A stretch of 64,000 nt of DNA from Snodgrassella sp945267035 (lineage in GTDB: Bacteria; Pseudomonadota; Gammaproteobacteria; Burkholderiales; Neisseriaceae). Made by a program: the position numbers and the translations under genes. Each line of letters starts with the position of its first letter. Position 1 is the first letter of the stretch. Location of the stretch: NCBI RefSeq assembly GCF_026535915.1, contig NZ_JAFNPF010000001.1, forward strand, positions 1,612,001-1,676,000, written 5' to 3'. Below, one piece after another: positions 56,485 to 64,000 of the stretch. The notes under the pieces are model-generated. The model made no database searches. It was not told the DNA's origin and saw only the letters and a program-made list of their open reading frames with translations.

Positions 56485-57113
56485 AAATATTTTTTTCATA
56501 TTGATTAACTCAATAAACCTAAAATATAGGGTTATTTTCTATACAATTTATTAAACGCCAAGCACATAACATGAAAAAGCATGATGAATACGATATTTTC
56601 AGTAATATTTTTAGAATAATAAATCAATCAAACGGAATAAATTTTCACTAAAATATAATAAATATATCAATGTATTATTTTAATCATGAATAAAAGTTAG
56701 TATTGGTTTACCTGAATAGGGTTATGGCTGATGATTTATTGTATTTAACCTCAGCTAGTTTCTTATTGTTTGATGCGGTTATGCTTGGAAGGAAAAAGCG
56801 ATTAAATTTGATGATCGGGATGAGATAATTGTGCTTTTTTTTGATCGGAGCAAGTTGATTGTCGTCGAAAGTCTATGTGAGATGATATTTCGGTTAGCAT
56901 CAATCCTCGCTTAAGTTTTTCTGCTGCGGATCATTGAATGATCTGTTTTCTTTATAAGTTATTTTCGGCAAACGCCAGTGCATTCAGTGCACTGATTATG
57001 TTTTTGGTCATTGCTATTATTGCAGGAATAGCTAAAATTAAATGTGTAGTGTGAGTCATGCATTTTAATTATAGTAAAGTCATTTTTGAAGGATGAGCCC
57101 ACTGAAGAAAAGC
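56485..57113 (+). other. Gene-poor stretch with decayed coding fragments
   Basis: About 630 bp with no intact gene I can support. A 46-codon sense stretch (56774-56914, reading YAWKEKAIKFDDRDEIIVLF in part) has no start codon. A 38-codon frame at 56938-57054 would encode a single hydrophobic helix (FSALIMFLVIAIIAGIA). They may be pieces of one broken membrane-protein gene, or the second may be a small membrane protein. Confidence 0.35.
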
Positions 57114-57715
57114 CTATTCTTTACTAAAAGAATATAGATCTCCTCCATCTTCTGTGCATCTTACGTAAATATCTTGGGGTATGCTGTCCTTGAAACTGAT
57201 TGTCGTTGTTTGGCTGCAATCAGCATACTTTATCATTAAATTAGTATTTAAGATTTGAGGCAGAGAATCAAAAGCTCCACCTACATAATAGTATCCTATC
57301 CGTTTATTTCCATTAAATAGCGTTATTGTAGAACTGGCTCTTTTTGAATCTTCATAGTTACCTGCATAAGACGTTATGCTTACAAATCGAATATTTTCGC
57401 CTTTTATTTGGATGCTTCCTAGATAGGTAATTTTATATTCAAGTATGCCTCCTGCTTTAATAGAATCAGGCGCGTGAATAAAAAAGGTTTTTCCAATTTG
57501 ATTCTTATTTAAAATTTTTTCCACCTCCCTATAAACAAAGGTTTCAATATCTTCAATCCGCTTGTGCGCTTGTGCTATTTCTTCTTCAGTTTGTACGGAC
57601 TTTGCTAGATACTCTGCAACCGGTGCATTTCTTTGCCCCGTTATGATAAGGTCACTTTTTTATAGTTGCAACTAATTAGTAGTAAGGTCATTATAGCTAA
57701 AGTGATGCTTTTCAT
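57114..57715 (-). pseudogene. Lipoprotein gene with a frameshift at a poly-A tract
   Basis: The intact part (57114-57524) encodes 136 residues of an unknown soluble domain with two cysteines. Reading upstream in the same frame extends through SVQTEEEIAQAHKRIEDIE and APVAEYLAK. The natural beginning, MKSITLAIMTLLLISCN with a lipobox cysteine and a ribosome-binding site (GGAT), lies in another frame starting at 57715. The two frames meet at a run of six A (57656-57661 on the plus strand as T). Seven A would restore one 200-residue lipoprotein. The gene is therefore inactivated, phase-variable, or rescued by polymerase slippage. The family is unknown. Confidence 0.8.
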
Positions 57716-57819
57716 ACTAATCATCCGATGTCAATAATCTGATGGTTTAGGCTTTGTCGCATTATCTATCAATAAATTGACCATATTAATCAACGTTCTT
57801 CACTCCACCGCCATGATCA

Positions 57820-58140
57820 TTATAGATCTGTATTTATATGCATGGTCATAAAATTTTGATTATCATCCGTAACATCTATTCCTCCTTTAAGCCCTGAGAA
57901 GCCTGTATTCTGAACCCGTAATATAATCATTCGAATTCATTAGGTTTATTCTTTTCTTCAACCAAAAGCCATTTAAATCTTCTTCCTTCCAGTCCCCTTT
58001 ACCATTTGCTCAGACTACGTGTTCTATTTTTTCTAAACTTGGTTCAATAGGACTTTCTTGCAGCGCTATCGCTCTGACCGATGTCACTTCTAAAATGATA
58101 AAAAATTCCTGACTCTAGTCCTATTTGGGTTATTTCTTAA
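57820..58140 (-). pseudogene. Decayed gene of unknown family
   Basis: Three reading frames on the minus strand each hold protein-like segments separated by stops: QIGLESGIFYHFRSDIG (start side), VRAIALQESPIEPSLEKIEHVV then stop, then GKGDWKEEDLNGFWLKKR, and finally VQNTGFSGLKGGIDVTDDN to a stop at 57820. This pattern indicates a small gene broken by at least one nonsense codon and two frameshifts. It sits directly upstream of the frameshifted lipoprotein and may have belonged to the same accessory cluster. About 700 bp here (57716-58415) has no intact gene. Confidence 0.55.
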
Positions 58141-58415
58141 GCAATTATTTAAATCAATTTGCAACCAGTAAGCTATCAAGTCCGATCAAACTTTAAAAAT
58201 AAAACATAAAATAGTTTTAACGTTAAAACTATTTTATGTTCAAAAAATCTTAAATATTGAATTGATTGCCGGATACTTCTTGATTAAATATGATTTGCCG
58301 ATTGTTCCCAATCACCTAAAAATCAGATTGACAAATTTGCAGTCATTTTAAGATTAACTAGCATCCAGCTATTTTATCCAAATGTTTATCGCTTAAATCT
58401 TCATTAAACCAATCT

Positions 58416-59081
58416 TCATTGAAAATTTAAAACCGGCCAACCATGTTGCTGGGCATAACTATTTAACTTGTCATCAGGATTAACGGCTACCGGATCAGAC
58501 ACTTCTTTCAGCAACGGTAAATCGTTATGTGAATCACTATAAAAATAAATTTTTTCGTAACTGGACATAGTCAGTCCACGGCTTTGCAGCCATTGGTGCA
58601 AACGTGTAACCTTACCTTCCTTAAAACTGGGCGTGCCTACATAAGCACCTGTATAATTACCGTTATTGTCTGTTTCTAATTGCACCCCAATCACATTTTC
58701 AATACCGAACACATGCGCAATTGGCGTGATAATAAATTCATTCGTGGCAGAAAGTAACAGCAGCTCATCTCCAGCATCGCGATGACTTTGCACCAACATT
58801 TTAGCCATCATCGTAATATGGGGCAAAATAAACTCATGCAAATATTCATTATGCATTTTATCCAATTCTGCGCGACTAAATCGCCCCAGCGGTGCCAATT
58901 GAAACTTCAAAAATTCATCAATATTTAAACAACCATTGATATAATCTTGATAATATTTATTTCTTTCGAAATCTACAAAAGACTGATCTATCAGCCCTTT
59001 TTTTAACAGATATTTCGGCCATTCATTATCAGAATCACAATTAATTAAAGTTCTGTCCAAATCAAATATGGCTAGATTCAT
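58416..59081 (-). CDS. HAD-superfamily (HAD-IB, SerB-like) phosphatase
   Basis: A 221-residue cytosolic phosphatase. Motif I is FDLDRTLINCD (about residues 6-16, with the nucleophile Asp and the second Asp), motif II is LLLLSATNEF (about 107-116), and motif III/IV is KEGKVTRL and FYSDSHNDLPLL (about 178-190). The cap region is short and helical, as in subfamily IB enzymes such as phosphoserine phosphatase and histidinol-phosphatase; the substrate is not certain. It overlaps hda by four bases, so the two are translationally coupled, an arrangement also known in Neisseria. Confidence 0.9.
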   Translation of the reverse strand: MNLAIFDLDRTLINCDSDNEWPKYLLKKGLIDQSFVDFERNKYYQDYINGCLNIDEFLKFQLAPLGRFSRAELDKMHNEYLHEFILPHITMMAKMLVQSHRDAGDELLLLSATNEFIITPIAHVFGIENVIGVQLETDNNGNYTGAYVGTPSFKEGKVTRLHQWLQSRGLTMSSYEKIYFYSDSHNDLPLLKEVSDPVAVNPDDKLNSYAQQHGWPVLNFQ

Positions 59082-59746
59082 GCATGTTCCTGTTGTTTAA
59101 GCAACTGACGCAGTAAAGTTAAGGTGATGCGTTTTCCCTGAGCCAATGAATAATCATTCAACGTTTTCAGCATCAACAGCAAACTATCTAAATCTCGGCG
59201 CCAGTGCGAGAGCAGATAGCGTATCACTTCATCATCAATCGGTATTTGCCGAGCTTTTGCCATACCGACTAACGCATTAAATTTTTCTTCTTCACTCAAA
59301 GGTTTGATTTCATAAACCAAACAATATGCCATACGTGTGCGTAAATCTTCGCGAATCATCAGTTGTTGCGGTGGAATAGCTGAACTCAGTAGCAGATTTC
59401 CGTGTCGACTATTTCGAAAATGATTAAACAGCGCGAACAATTGCTGTTGCTCAGAAGCACTGAGTAATTCAATCTGATCAATCGCCACACAATCAAGCGC
59501 AAACAACCAGTTGCCTAATCCTTCACGACTAGCATCGACATATTCAGCTTTAAGGCCGCGTGATTGTGCCTGCGCCACCCAAGCTTTAAGTAAATGACTC
59601 TTGCCACTGCCCGCTTCACCCCAGACAAAAACAAACGGGTCAGCTTGATATTGCAAAACGTAAATGAGTTCCGCATTAGTATGGCCAAGAAATTTATCAA
59701 AACCAGGATAATTACGATCTTCAAAGTCAAATATTAATTGATTCAC
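59078..59746 (-). CDS. hda: DnaA regulatory inactivator Hda
   Basis: A 222-residue AAA+ protein homologous to the ATPase core of DnaA. With the sliding clamp it promotes hydrolysis of DnaA-ATP and prevents over-initiation of replication. The N-terminal clamp-binding motif is MNQLIFDF (QLxxF/L type), Walker A is GEAGSGKSHLLKAW (about residues 42-55), and Walker B is CVAIDQIELL (about 81-90). No C-terminal DNA-binding domain follows, which separates it from DnaA. The HAD phosphatase overlaps its 3' end by four bases. Confidence 0.93.
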   Translation of the reverse strand: MNQLIFDFEDRNYPGFDKFLGHTNAELIYVLQYQADPFVFVWGEAGSGKSHLLKAWVAQAQSRGLKAEYVDASREGLGNWLFALDCVAIDQIELLSASEQQQLFALFNHFRNSRHGNLLLSSAIPPQQLMIREDLRTRMAYCLVYEIKPLSEEEKFNALVGMAKARQIPIDDEVIRYLLSHWRRDLDSLLLMLKTLNDYSLAQGKRITLTLLRQLLKQQEHA

Positions 59747-60160
59747 TAGAATAGACCAGTTGAAAACTGCAGTGCGATATCTGATTGTACGCTGACAGGC
59801 GAACAGTCAGCAACAGCCTTAGCAAAGTTATAAAAAAGATTTTCATACCACCAGCAACAAACCTTCGCCTTTTAGTGATGCACAGACACCTTTTCATTGA
59901 ATTGTGTTAACAATAATCTGTTTTACAGCCAAACCTAAAAAAAGAGTATCCCTTGTCAAATTAAACGTCACTTACTCAACTATCGATTAACCTTCAGCTG
60001 CAATTGCGGACAAAAAACACCAGAAAAACGATTCAATTTTGTCATCACCATTTGACTATCAATAAGATATAAAAAGAAAATTACCAAATATTTTTACTTT
60101 TCTTAATTAACGAAATAGCCTAATATTTCAGACATCACCTACCCATTGAGGCCAACTTAA
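59747..60160. other. Divergent intergenic region hda / secreted-protein array
   Basis: About 410 bp holding the hda promoter region and the 5' flank of the first array gene. This flank differs from the repeated spacers in front of copies 2-4. No gene is visible. Confidence 0.5.
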
Positions 60161-60607
60161 ATGAAAAACTTTTTCTTAGCATTATTTCTTTCACCAATCA
60201 TTTGTTTCGCCCAAGACCACGTCAGTGAATTCTGGAAGATTGATAAATGGCGTACTAATAAAGTGATCAATGCGCAATCAACGGAATTTTATTTGACGAA
60301 TCCAGAAGACAACAAAAAAAACACTATATATGGAAACTTCATTATTTTCCAAAAAGATGGAACCTTTGCTTCAAAGTACTACGCACGTTGTGGAAATGAC
60401 TGTTTTCCTTCTTCTAGAGGCACATTTAAAAAAATTGATGATAACCACATTCATCTACGCATCAATTCGTTTAAACAACATGGCCTAACAAGAGGCTGTC
60501 CCCCAATTGATGACCCTACCCAGCGAGATTTAGGGATTTTCAAAATTGAGCCTACTAAGGAGGGATATCGTTTGATTAAATCACCAATATCCAGTTCTAA
60601 TCCATAA
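60161..60607 (+). CDS. Small secreted protein, array copy 1
   Basis: A 148-residue protein of a family I do not recognise. A signal peptide (about residues 1-18, ending CFA) is followed by QDHVSEFWKIDKW, a core with QKDGTFASKY, CGNDCFPSSRG and IDDNHIHLRIN, a later cysteine in RGCPPIDD, and the closing block RDLGIFKIEPTKEGYRLIK. The repeated G-x-F / I-x-L strand pattern suggests a small beta-barrel of lipocalin-like size. Three cysteines remain in the mature protein. It is the first of four tandem paralogues and the only one with a unique 5' flank. Confidence 0.85.
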   Translation: MKNFFLALFLSPIICFAQDHVSEFWKIDKWRTNKVINAQSTEFYLTNPEDNKKNTIYGNFIIFQKDGTFASKYYARCGNDCFPSSRGTFKKIDDNHIHLRINSFKQHGLTRGCPPIDDPTQRDLGIFKIEPTKEGYRLIKSPISSSNP

Positions 60608-60638
60608 CTGCATTCGTGCTTACTAACCATTTAGCCAG

Positions 60639-60671
60639 CACCATCTTTTATTAGTTCATGGTGATTTTTTC
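60639..60671 (+). terminator. Terminator-like hairpin after array copy 1
   Basis: A 6-bp stem (CACCAT/ATGGTG) with a 13-base loop is followed by ATTTTTT. The same element follows copies 2 and 3. Confidence 0.65.
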
Positions 60672-60976
60672 CCTTTATGCTGATTAGTCATCGCTCGATT
60701 AAGCGACAACATAAAACAATGTATCGTGTATTTCAGTTTGGTCATCAACAGCTTTAGCCAGTTTTTTAATTGTGCTTTAACTGACGATAAACATTTTAGC
60801 TTTTTGATCGAGCTATTTTAAATAATGATTTAAACCGCTAATTTAAGCGCTAGGACTTCAATCAACATTTAGATAATAAAAAAAATTTATATAATATCTG
60901 GCATAGACTCATCTTACATCTAGTACAATATAACTTGATAATTCTAGACAATACTAACTCGCTCAGAGCAACCAAA

Positions 60977-61423
60977 ATGAAAAAAATTTTCTTAGCATTA
61001 TCCCTTTTACCAATCATTTGTTTCGCCCAAGACCACGTCAGTGAATTCTGGAAGATTGATTTTTGGCGTTCGAATCAAGTTATTAATGCGCAATCAACGG
61101 AATTTTATCTGACGCATGCAGAAGACAAGGAAAAAAACACTCTATATGGAAACTCCATTATCTTCCAAAAAGATGGAACCTTTGTTTCACAGTACCGAGC
61201 AGATTGTGGATACGACTGTTTTCCTTCTTCTAAAGGCACTTTTAAAAAAATTGATGATAATCATATCCATCTACGCATCAATTCGTTTGAACAACATGGC
61301 GAAATAAGAATTTGTCCACCAATTGATGATCATACCCAGCGTGATTTAGGTATTTTCAAAATTGAGCCTACTAAAGAGGGATATCATTTAATTAAATCAC
61401 CATTATCTAACTCTAATCCATAA
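60977..61423 (+). CDS. Small secreted protein, array copy 2
   Basis: A 148-residue paralogue of copy 1 with the same signal peptide, QDHVSEFWKID, CGYDCFPSSKG, IDDNHIHLRIN and RDLGIFKIEPTKEGY blocks. It differs mainly between residues 30 and 75 and around the third cysteine (RICPPIDD). An in-frame extension to 60935 comes from repeated spacer sequence and has no ribosome-binding site, so the ATG at 60977 is used. A TATAAT box lies at 60890-60895 in the spacer, but without a good -35 box. Confidence 0.85.
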   Translation: MKKIFLALSLLPIICFAQDHVSEFWKIDFWRSNQVINAQSTEFYLTHAEDKEKNTLYGNSIIFQKDGTFVSQYRADCGYDCFPSSKGTFKKIDDNHIHLRINSFEQHGEIRICPPIDDHTQRDLGIFKIEPTKEGYHLIKSPLSNSNP

Positions 61424-61454
61424 ATGCATTCGTGCTTACTAACCAATTAGCCAG

Positions 61455-61486
61455 CACCATCTTTTATAAGTTCATGGTGAATTTTT
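61455..61486 (+). terminator. Terminator-like hairpin after array copy 2
   Basis: CACCAT/ATGGTG stem followed by AATTTTT, equivalent to the element after copy 1. Confidence 0.62.
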
Positions 61487-61791
61487 CCCTTTATGCTGAT
61501 TAGCCATCGCTTGATTAAGCGACAACATAAAACAATGTATCGTGTATTTCATTTTGGTCATCAACAGGTTTAGCCAGTTTTTAATTGTGCTTTAACTGAT
61601 GATAAACATTTTAGCTTTTTGATCTAGCTATTTTAAATAATGATCTAAACCGCTAATTTAAGCGAGCAGACTTCGCTCAATATATAGATAATAAAAGGAA
61701 TTTATATAATATTTGACTTAGCCCCATCTTACATCTCGTACAATATAACTTGTTTATTCCAGACAATACTAACTCGCTCAGAGCAACCAAA

Positions 61792-62244
61792 ATGAAAAAA
61801 ATTTTCTTAGCATTATTTCTTTTGCCAATCATTTGTTTCGCCCAAGACCACGTCAGTGAATTCTGGAAGATTGATAAATGGCTTACTGATGAAGTGATCA
61901 ATGCGCAAACTCAGGAGCTATATCTGATAGACCCTCTGACAAACCCAGAGGAAATGAGTCAAAATAGCGGAAACACTCTTACCTTCCGTACAAATGGTAC
62001 GTTTGTTTCAGAGCACTTCGCATATATTGCAGTTGATTGTTATCCTTCTTCAAAAGGCAGATTTAAAAAAATTGATGATAACCATATCCATCTACGCATT
62101 AGTTTGTATAAGCAAATGAGTCCATTAAAAGGATGTGAAAAAATCCGTGATGTTACTAAGCGTGATTTAGGTATTTTCAAAATTGAGCCTACTAAGGAGG
62201 GATATCGTTTGATTAAATCACCACTATCCAGTTCTAATCCATAA
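61792..62244 (+). CDS. Small secreted protein, array copy 3 (most diverged)
   Basis: A 150-residue paralogue whose first 23 residues and last 25 residues are almost identical to the others, while the middle is very different. It reads LYLIDPLTNPEEMSQNSGNT and HFAYIAVDCYPSSKG, and has KMSPLKGC-type sequence in place of the HG...CPPI block. Only two mature cysteines remain (DCYPSS and KGCEKI), so these two are the conserved, probably disulfide-bonded pair. Its start is the ATG at 61792. Confidence 0.85.
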   Translation: MKKIFLALFLLPIICFAQDHVSEFWKIDKWLTDEVINAQTQELYLIDPLTNPEEMSQNSGNTLTFRTNGTFVSEHFAYIAVDCYPSSKGRFKKIDDNHIHLRISLYKQMSPLKGCEKIRDVTKRDLGIFKIEPTKEGYRLIKSPLSSSNP

Positions 62245-62275
62245 CTGCATTCGTGCTTAATAACCAATTAGCCAG

Positions 62276-62308
62276 CACCATCTTTTATTAGTTCATGGTG
62301 AATTTTTC
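62276..62308 (+). terminator. Terminator-like hairpin after array copy 3
   Basis: CACCAT/ATGGTG stem followed by AATTTTT, equivalent to the elements after copies 1 and 2. Confidence 0.62.
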
Positions 62309-62611
62309 TCCTTATGCTAATTTGCCATCGCTTGATTAAGCGACAACATAAAACAATGTATCGTGTATTTCATTGTGGTCATCAATAAGTGTAGCCAGTT
62401 TTTTAATTGTGCTTTAACTGATGATAAACATTTTAGCTTTTTGATCGAGCTATGTTAAATAATGATTTAAACCGCTAATTTAAGCGCTAGGACTTCGATC
62501 AACATTTAATAATAAAAAAATTGATATAATATCTGGCATAGACTCATCTTCCATCTAGTACAATATAACTTGATAATTCCAGACAATACTAACTCGCTCA
62601 GAGCAACTAAA

Positions 62612-63052
62612 ATGAAAAAAATTTTCTTAGCATTATTTCTTTTGCCAATCATTTGTTTCGCCCAAGACCACGTCAGTGAATTCTGGAAGATTGATAAATG
62701 GCATACTGATAAAGTGATCAATGCGCAATCAACGGAATTTTATTTGACGCATCTAGAAGACTGGGAAAAAAACACTATATATGGAAACTCCATTATCTTC
62801 CAAAAAGATGGAACCTTTGTTTCAAAGTACAAATCAGATTGTGGATTTGAAGGCTGTTTTCCTTCTTCTAAAGGCATTTTTAAAAGAATTGATGATAACC
62901 ATATCCATCTAGGCATTGATTGGTTTAAACAACATGGCCTAAGAAGAGACTGCACCAAAATTGATGATCATACCCAGCGTGATTTAGGTATTTTCAAAAT
63001 TGAGCCGGTGCCAAATGGATACAAGTTAATTAAATTAAAGCACAATCAATAA
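62612..63052 (+). CDS. Small secreted protein, array copy 4
   Basis: A 146-residue paralogue with the shared signal peptide and N-terminus, CGFEGCFPSSKG with one extra residue between the cysteines, IDDNHIHLGID and RDLGIFKIEP. After that point it leaves the shared sequence (VPNGYKLIKLKHNQ instead of TKEGYRLIKSPLSSSNP), and its 3' flank is unique. This marks the right edge of the repeated unit. Its start is the ATG at 62612. Confidence 0.85.
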   Translation: MKKIFLALFLLPIICFAQDHVSEFWKIDKWHTDKVINAQSTEFYLTHLEDWEKNTIYGNSIIFQKDGTFVSKYKSDCGFEGCFPSSKGIFKRIDDNHIHLGIDWFKQHGLRRDCTKIDDHTQRDLGIFKIEPVPNGYKLIKLKHNQ

Positions 63053-63124
63053 TCGCTAAATTTACGTTACCAAATTTAGACATAAAATAGTTATAATGAA
63101 GCAAAATTATATGTCATTAAGCTT

Positions 63125-64000
63125 TTAAGTAGGTTTGGGCGCGGCTGAAAATACCTGTGTCCATAGCTCTTTTCCGATTTCATAATGAGCCAGCAATTGA
63201 GCATCAACCACGGTACTCACCTCATCGCGTAAACGAGTATTGTGTTGCTGCTGACGATAAAAGCGGTAGGCGATTCTACTATTTTCTGCCAGTTCGATAT
63301 CAAGCAACCCCAATTCAGCAGCAATGCTTAATAGAGCGATGTTGCCATAATTTTGTAATAACTGCGCATCGCGATGTGCATGGGCCAAAATCAAATACTG
63401 CACCACAAATTCAATATCCACTACTCCCCCGCGTGCATATTTCACATTTTCCAGCACAGGAGGATGAGTAGTAAACATTTTTTCGCGCATATTGATAATG
63501 TCGGCTTTTAACTGGGTTTGATCACGTTGCCGGCACAAAATCTCTTGCCTGATGGCATCAAAACGTCTGCCCACAAGTTGATCTCCAGCTATAAATCGTG
63601 CCCGCGTTAATGCCTGATGTTCCCAAGTCCAGGCATTTTCTCGTTCATAGCGTTCGAAAGCCTGCATATGGGTCACGGTAAAGCCTGAATCACCATTTGG
63701 ACGTAAACGTAGATCAATCTCATATAATGTTCCAGCACCGGTAGCGACTGTTAGCCAGGTGGTGAGGCGTCGTGCCAGTCGAGTATAAATATCCACTGCA
63801 TCTGCATCGTCGTCATCAAACAGGTAAACTAAGTCGAGATCAGAGGTATAACCCAGTTCTTTTCCGCCTAATTTGCCATAGGCAATCACGGCAAAACGAG
63901 GTTTTTCCCGATGACGTCGTGGCAACTCCTGCCATACTCTCGCTAGTGCCGAACTGATGATTAAATCAGCCAGAGCAGAGAGTTGATCAGACAAAGCCTC
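63125..64000 (-). CDS. glnE: Glutamine synthetase adenylyltransferase, C-terminal part
   Basis: The frame is open to the window edge, so the N-terminal part of the protein lies outside. The visible 292 residues are the second nucleotidyltransferase domain, with the signature AYGKLGGKELGYTSDLDLVYLFDD, then LYEIDLRLRPNGDSG and WTWEHQALTRARFI, and the C-terminal helical region with a VDIEFVVQYLIL segment. In GlnE this C-terminal domain adds AMP to glutamine synthetase, and the missing N-terminal domain removes it. No gene follows closely downstream. Confidence 0.95.
   Translation of the reverse strand, partial: EALSDQLSALADLIISSALARVWQELPRRHREKPRFAVIAYGKLGGKELGYTSDLDLVYLFDDDDADAVDIYTRLARRLTTWLTVATGAGTLYEIDLRLRPNGDSGFTVTHMQAFERYERENAWTWEHQALTRARFIAGDQLVGRRFDAIRQEILCRQRDQTQLKADIINMREKMFTTHPPVLENVKYARGGVVDIEFVVQYLILAHAHRDAQLLQNYGNIALLSIAAELGLLDIELAENSRIAYRFYRQQQHNTRLRDEVSTVVDAQLLAHYEIGKELWTQVFSAAPKPT

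Larger units (their letters stand above)
60161..63010 (+). repeat. Four-copy tandem repeat, unit about 816 bp
   Basis: The ATG-to-ATG distances are 816, 815 and 820 bp, and the spacers (about 368 bp each) are nearly identical. Each unit contains one secreted-protein gene, a terminator-like hairpin and a TATAAT-containing upstream region. The unit begins near the ATG of copy 1 and ends about 45 bp before the stop of copy 4, where the sequence becomes unique on both sides. This is the footprint of unequal crossing-over. Confidence 0.9.

Noticed and set aside
56938..57054. 38-codon frame with one hydrophobic helix
   Set aside because: Could be a small membrane protein, but it lies among gene fragments and short hydrophobic frames arise easily in AT-rich DNA.
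1..64000. CRISPR arrays, insertion sequences, prophage genes and neisserial DNA-uptake repeats
   Set aside because: Looked for by eye on both strands; no regular repeat-spacer array, transposase, phage gene or frequent 10-12 bp uptake word was found. A word count over the whole genome would settle the uptake repeats.

Overview
The window reads as chromosome of an AT-rich betaproteobacterium of the family Neisseriaceae. The CarB, LptF, relA-type and MsrA-MsrB proteins look neisserial, and carA and carB are separated by another gene, as in Neisseria. The high A+T, the decayed genes, the autotransporters and the absence of petABC between a Nif3 gene and sspAB fit a host-restricted relative such as the bee-gut symbiont Snodgrassella. 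The genus is my inference from protein resemblance and was not tested by any search.

Layout. 1-2.1 kb: the end of a type I secretion locus (HlyD-type adaptor, cut by the window edge, and a TolC-type outer-membrane protein), followed by about 1 kb without genes. 3.1-13.5 kb: housekeeping genes lptG/lptF (LPS export), pepA-holC, rfbD, nrdR-lipoprotein-ribD, a GNAT enzyme, msrAB and pgsA. 13.5-14.2 kb: a tRNA operon (Gly, Gly, Cys, a strongly diverged Cys-like tRNA, Leu) with a good promoter and terminator. 14.7-18.7 kb: an autotransporter preceded by an HlyC-like acyltransferase homologue that lacks the usual catalytic residues. 19.5-25.3 kb: ahpC/ahpF, a YjdF-like membrane protein, sspA-sspB and Nif3. 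26.0-34.2 kb: a DUF2569 gene with a nonsense codon, then guaB, carA, a LeuE-like exporter and carB; carA has an attenuator-like leader. 34.3-51.3 kb: uvrC, a small lipoprotein, relA, apt, kdsA, tamA-tamB, DoxX, glycerate 2-kinase and an NTF2-like protein.

51.3-63.1 kb is accessory and degenerating. It holds a second autotransporter, an internally deleted remnant of a close copy of it, a lipoprotein gene broken at a poly-A tract, further gene fragments, the conserved pair hda-HAD phosphatase, and a tandem array of four paralogous small secreted proteins on an approximately 816-bp repeat unit. The window ends inside glnE.

The most unusual items are the covarying second tRNA-Cys, the HlyC-like protein beside an autotransporter, the four-copy secreted-protein array and the carA leader. 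Several genes were given start codons downstream of the longest open frame because ribosome-binding sites or family length support them: lptF, carA, carB, guaB, apt, tamB, DoxX, glycerate kinase, the HlyC-like gene, the DUF4124 gene and three of the four array genes.
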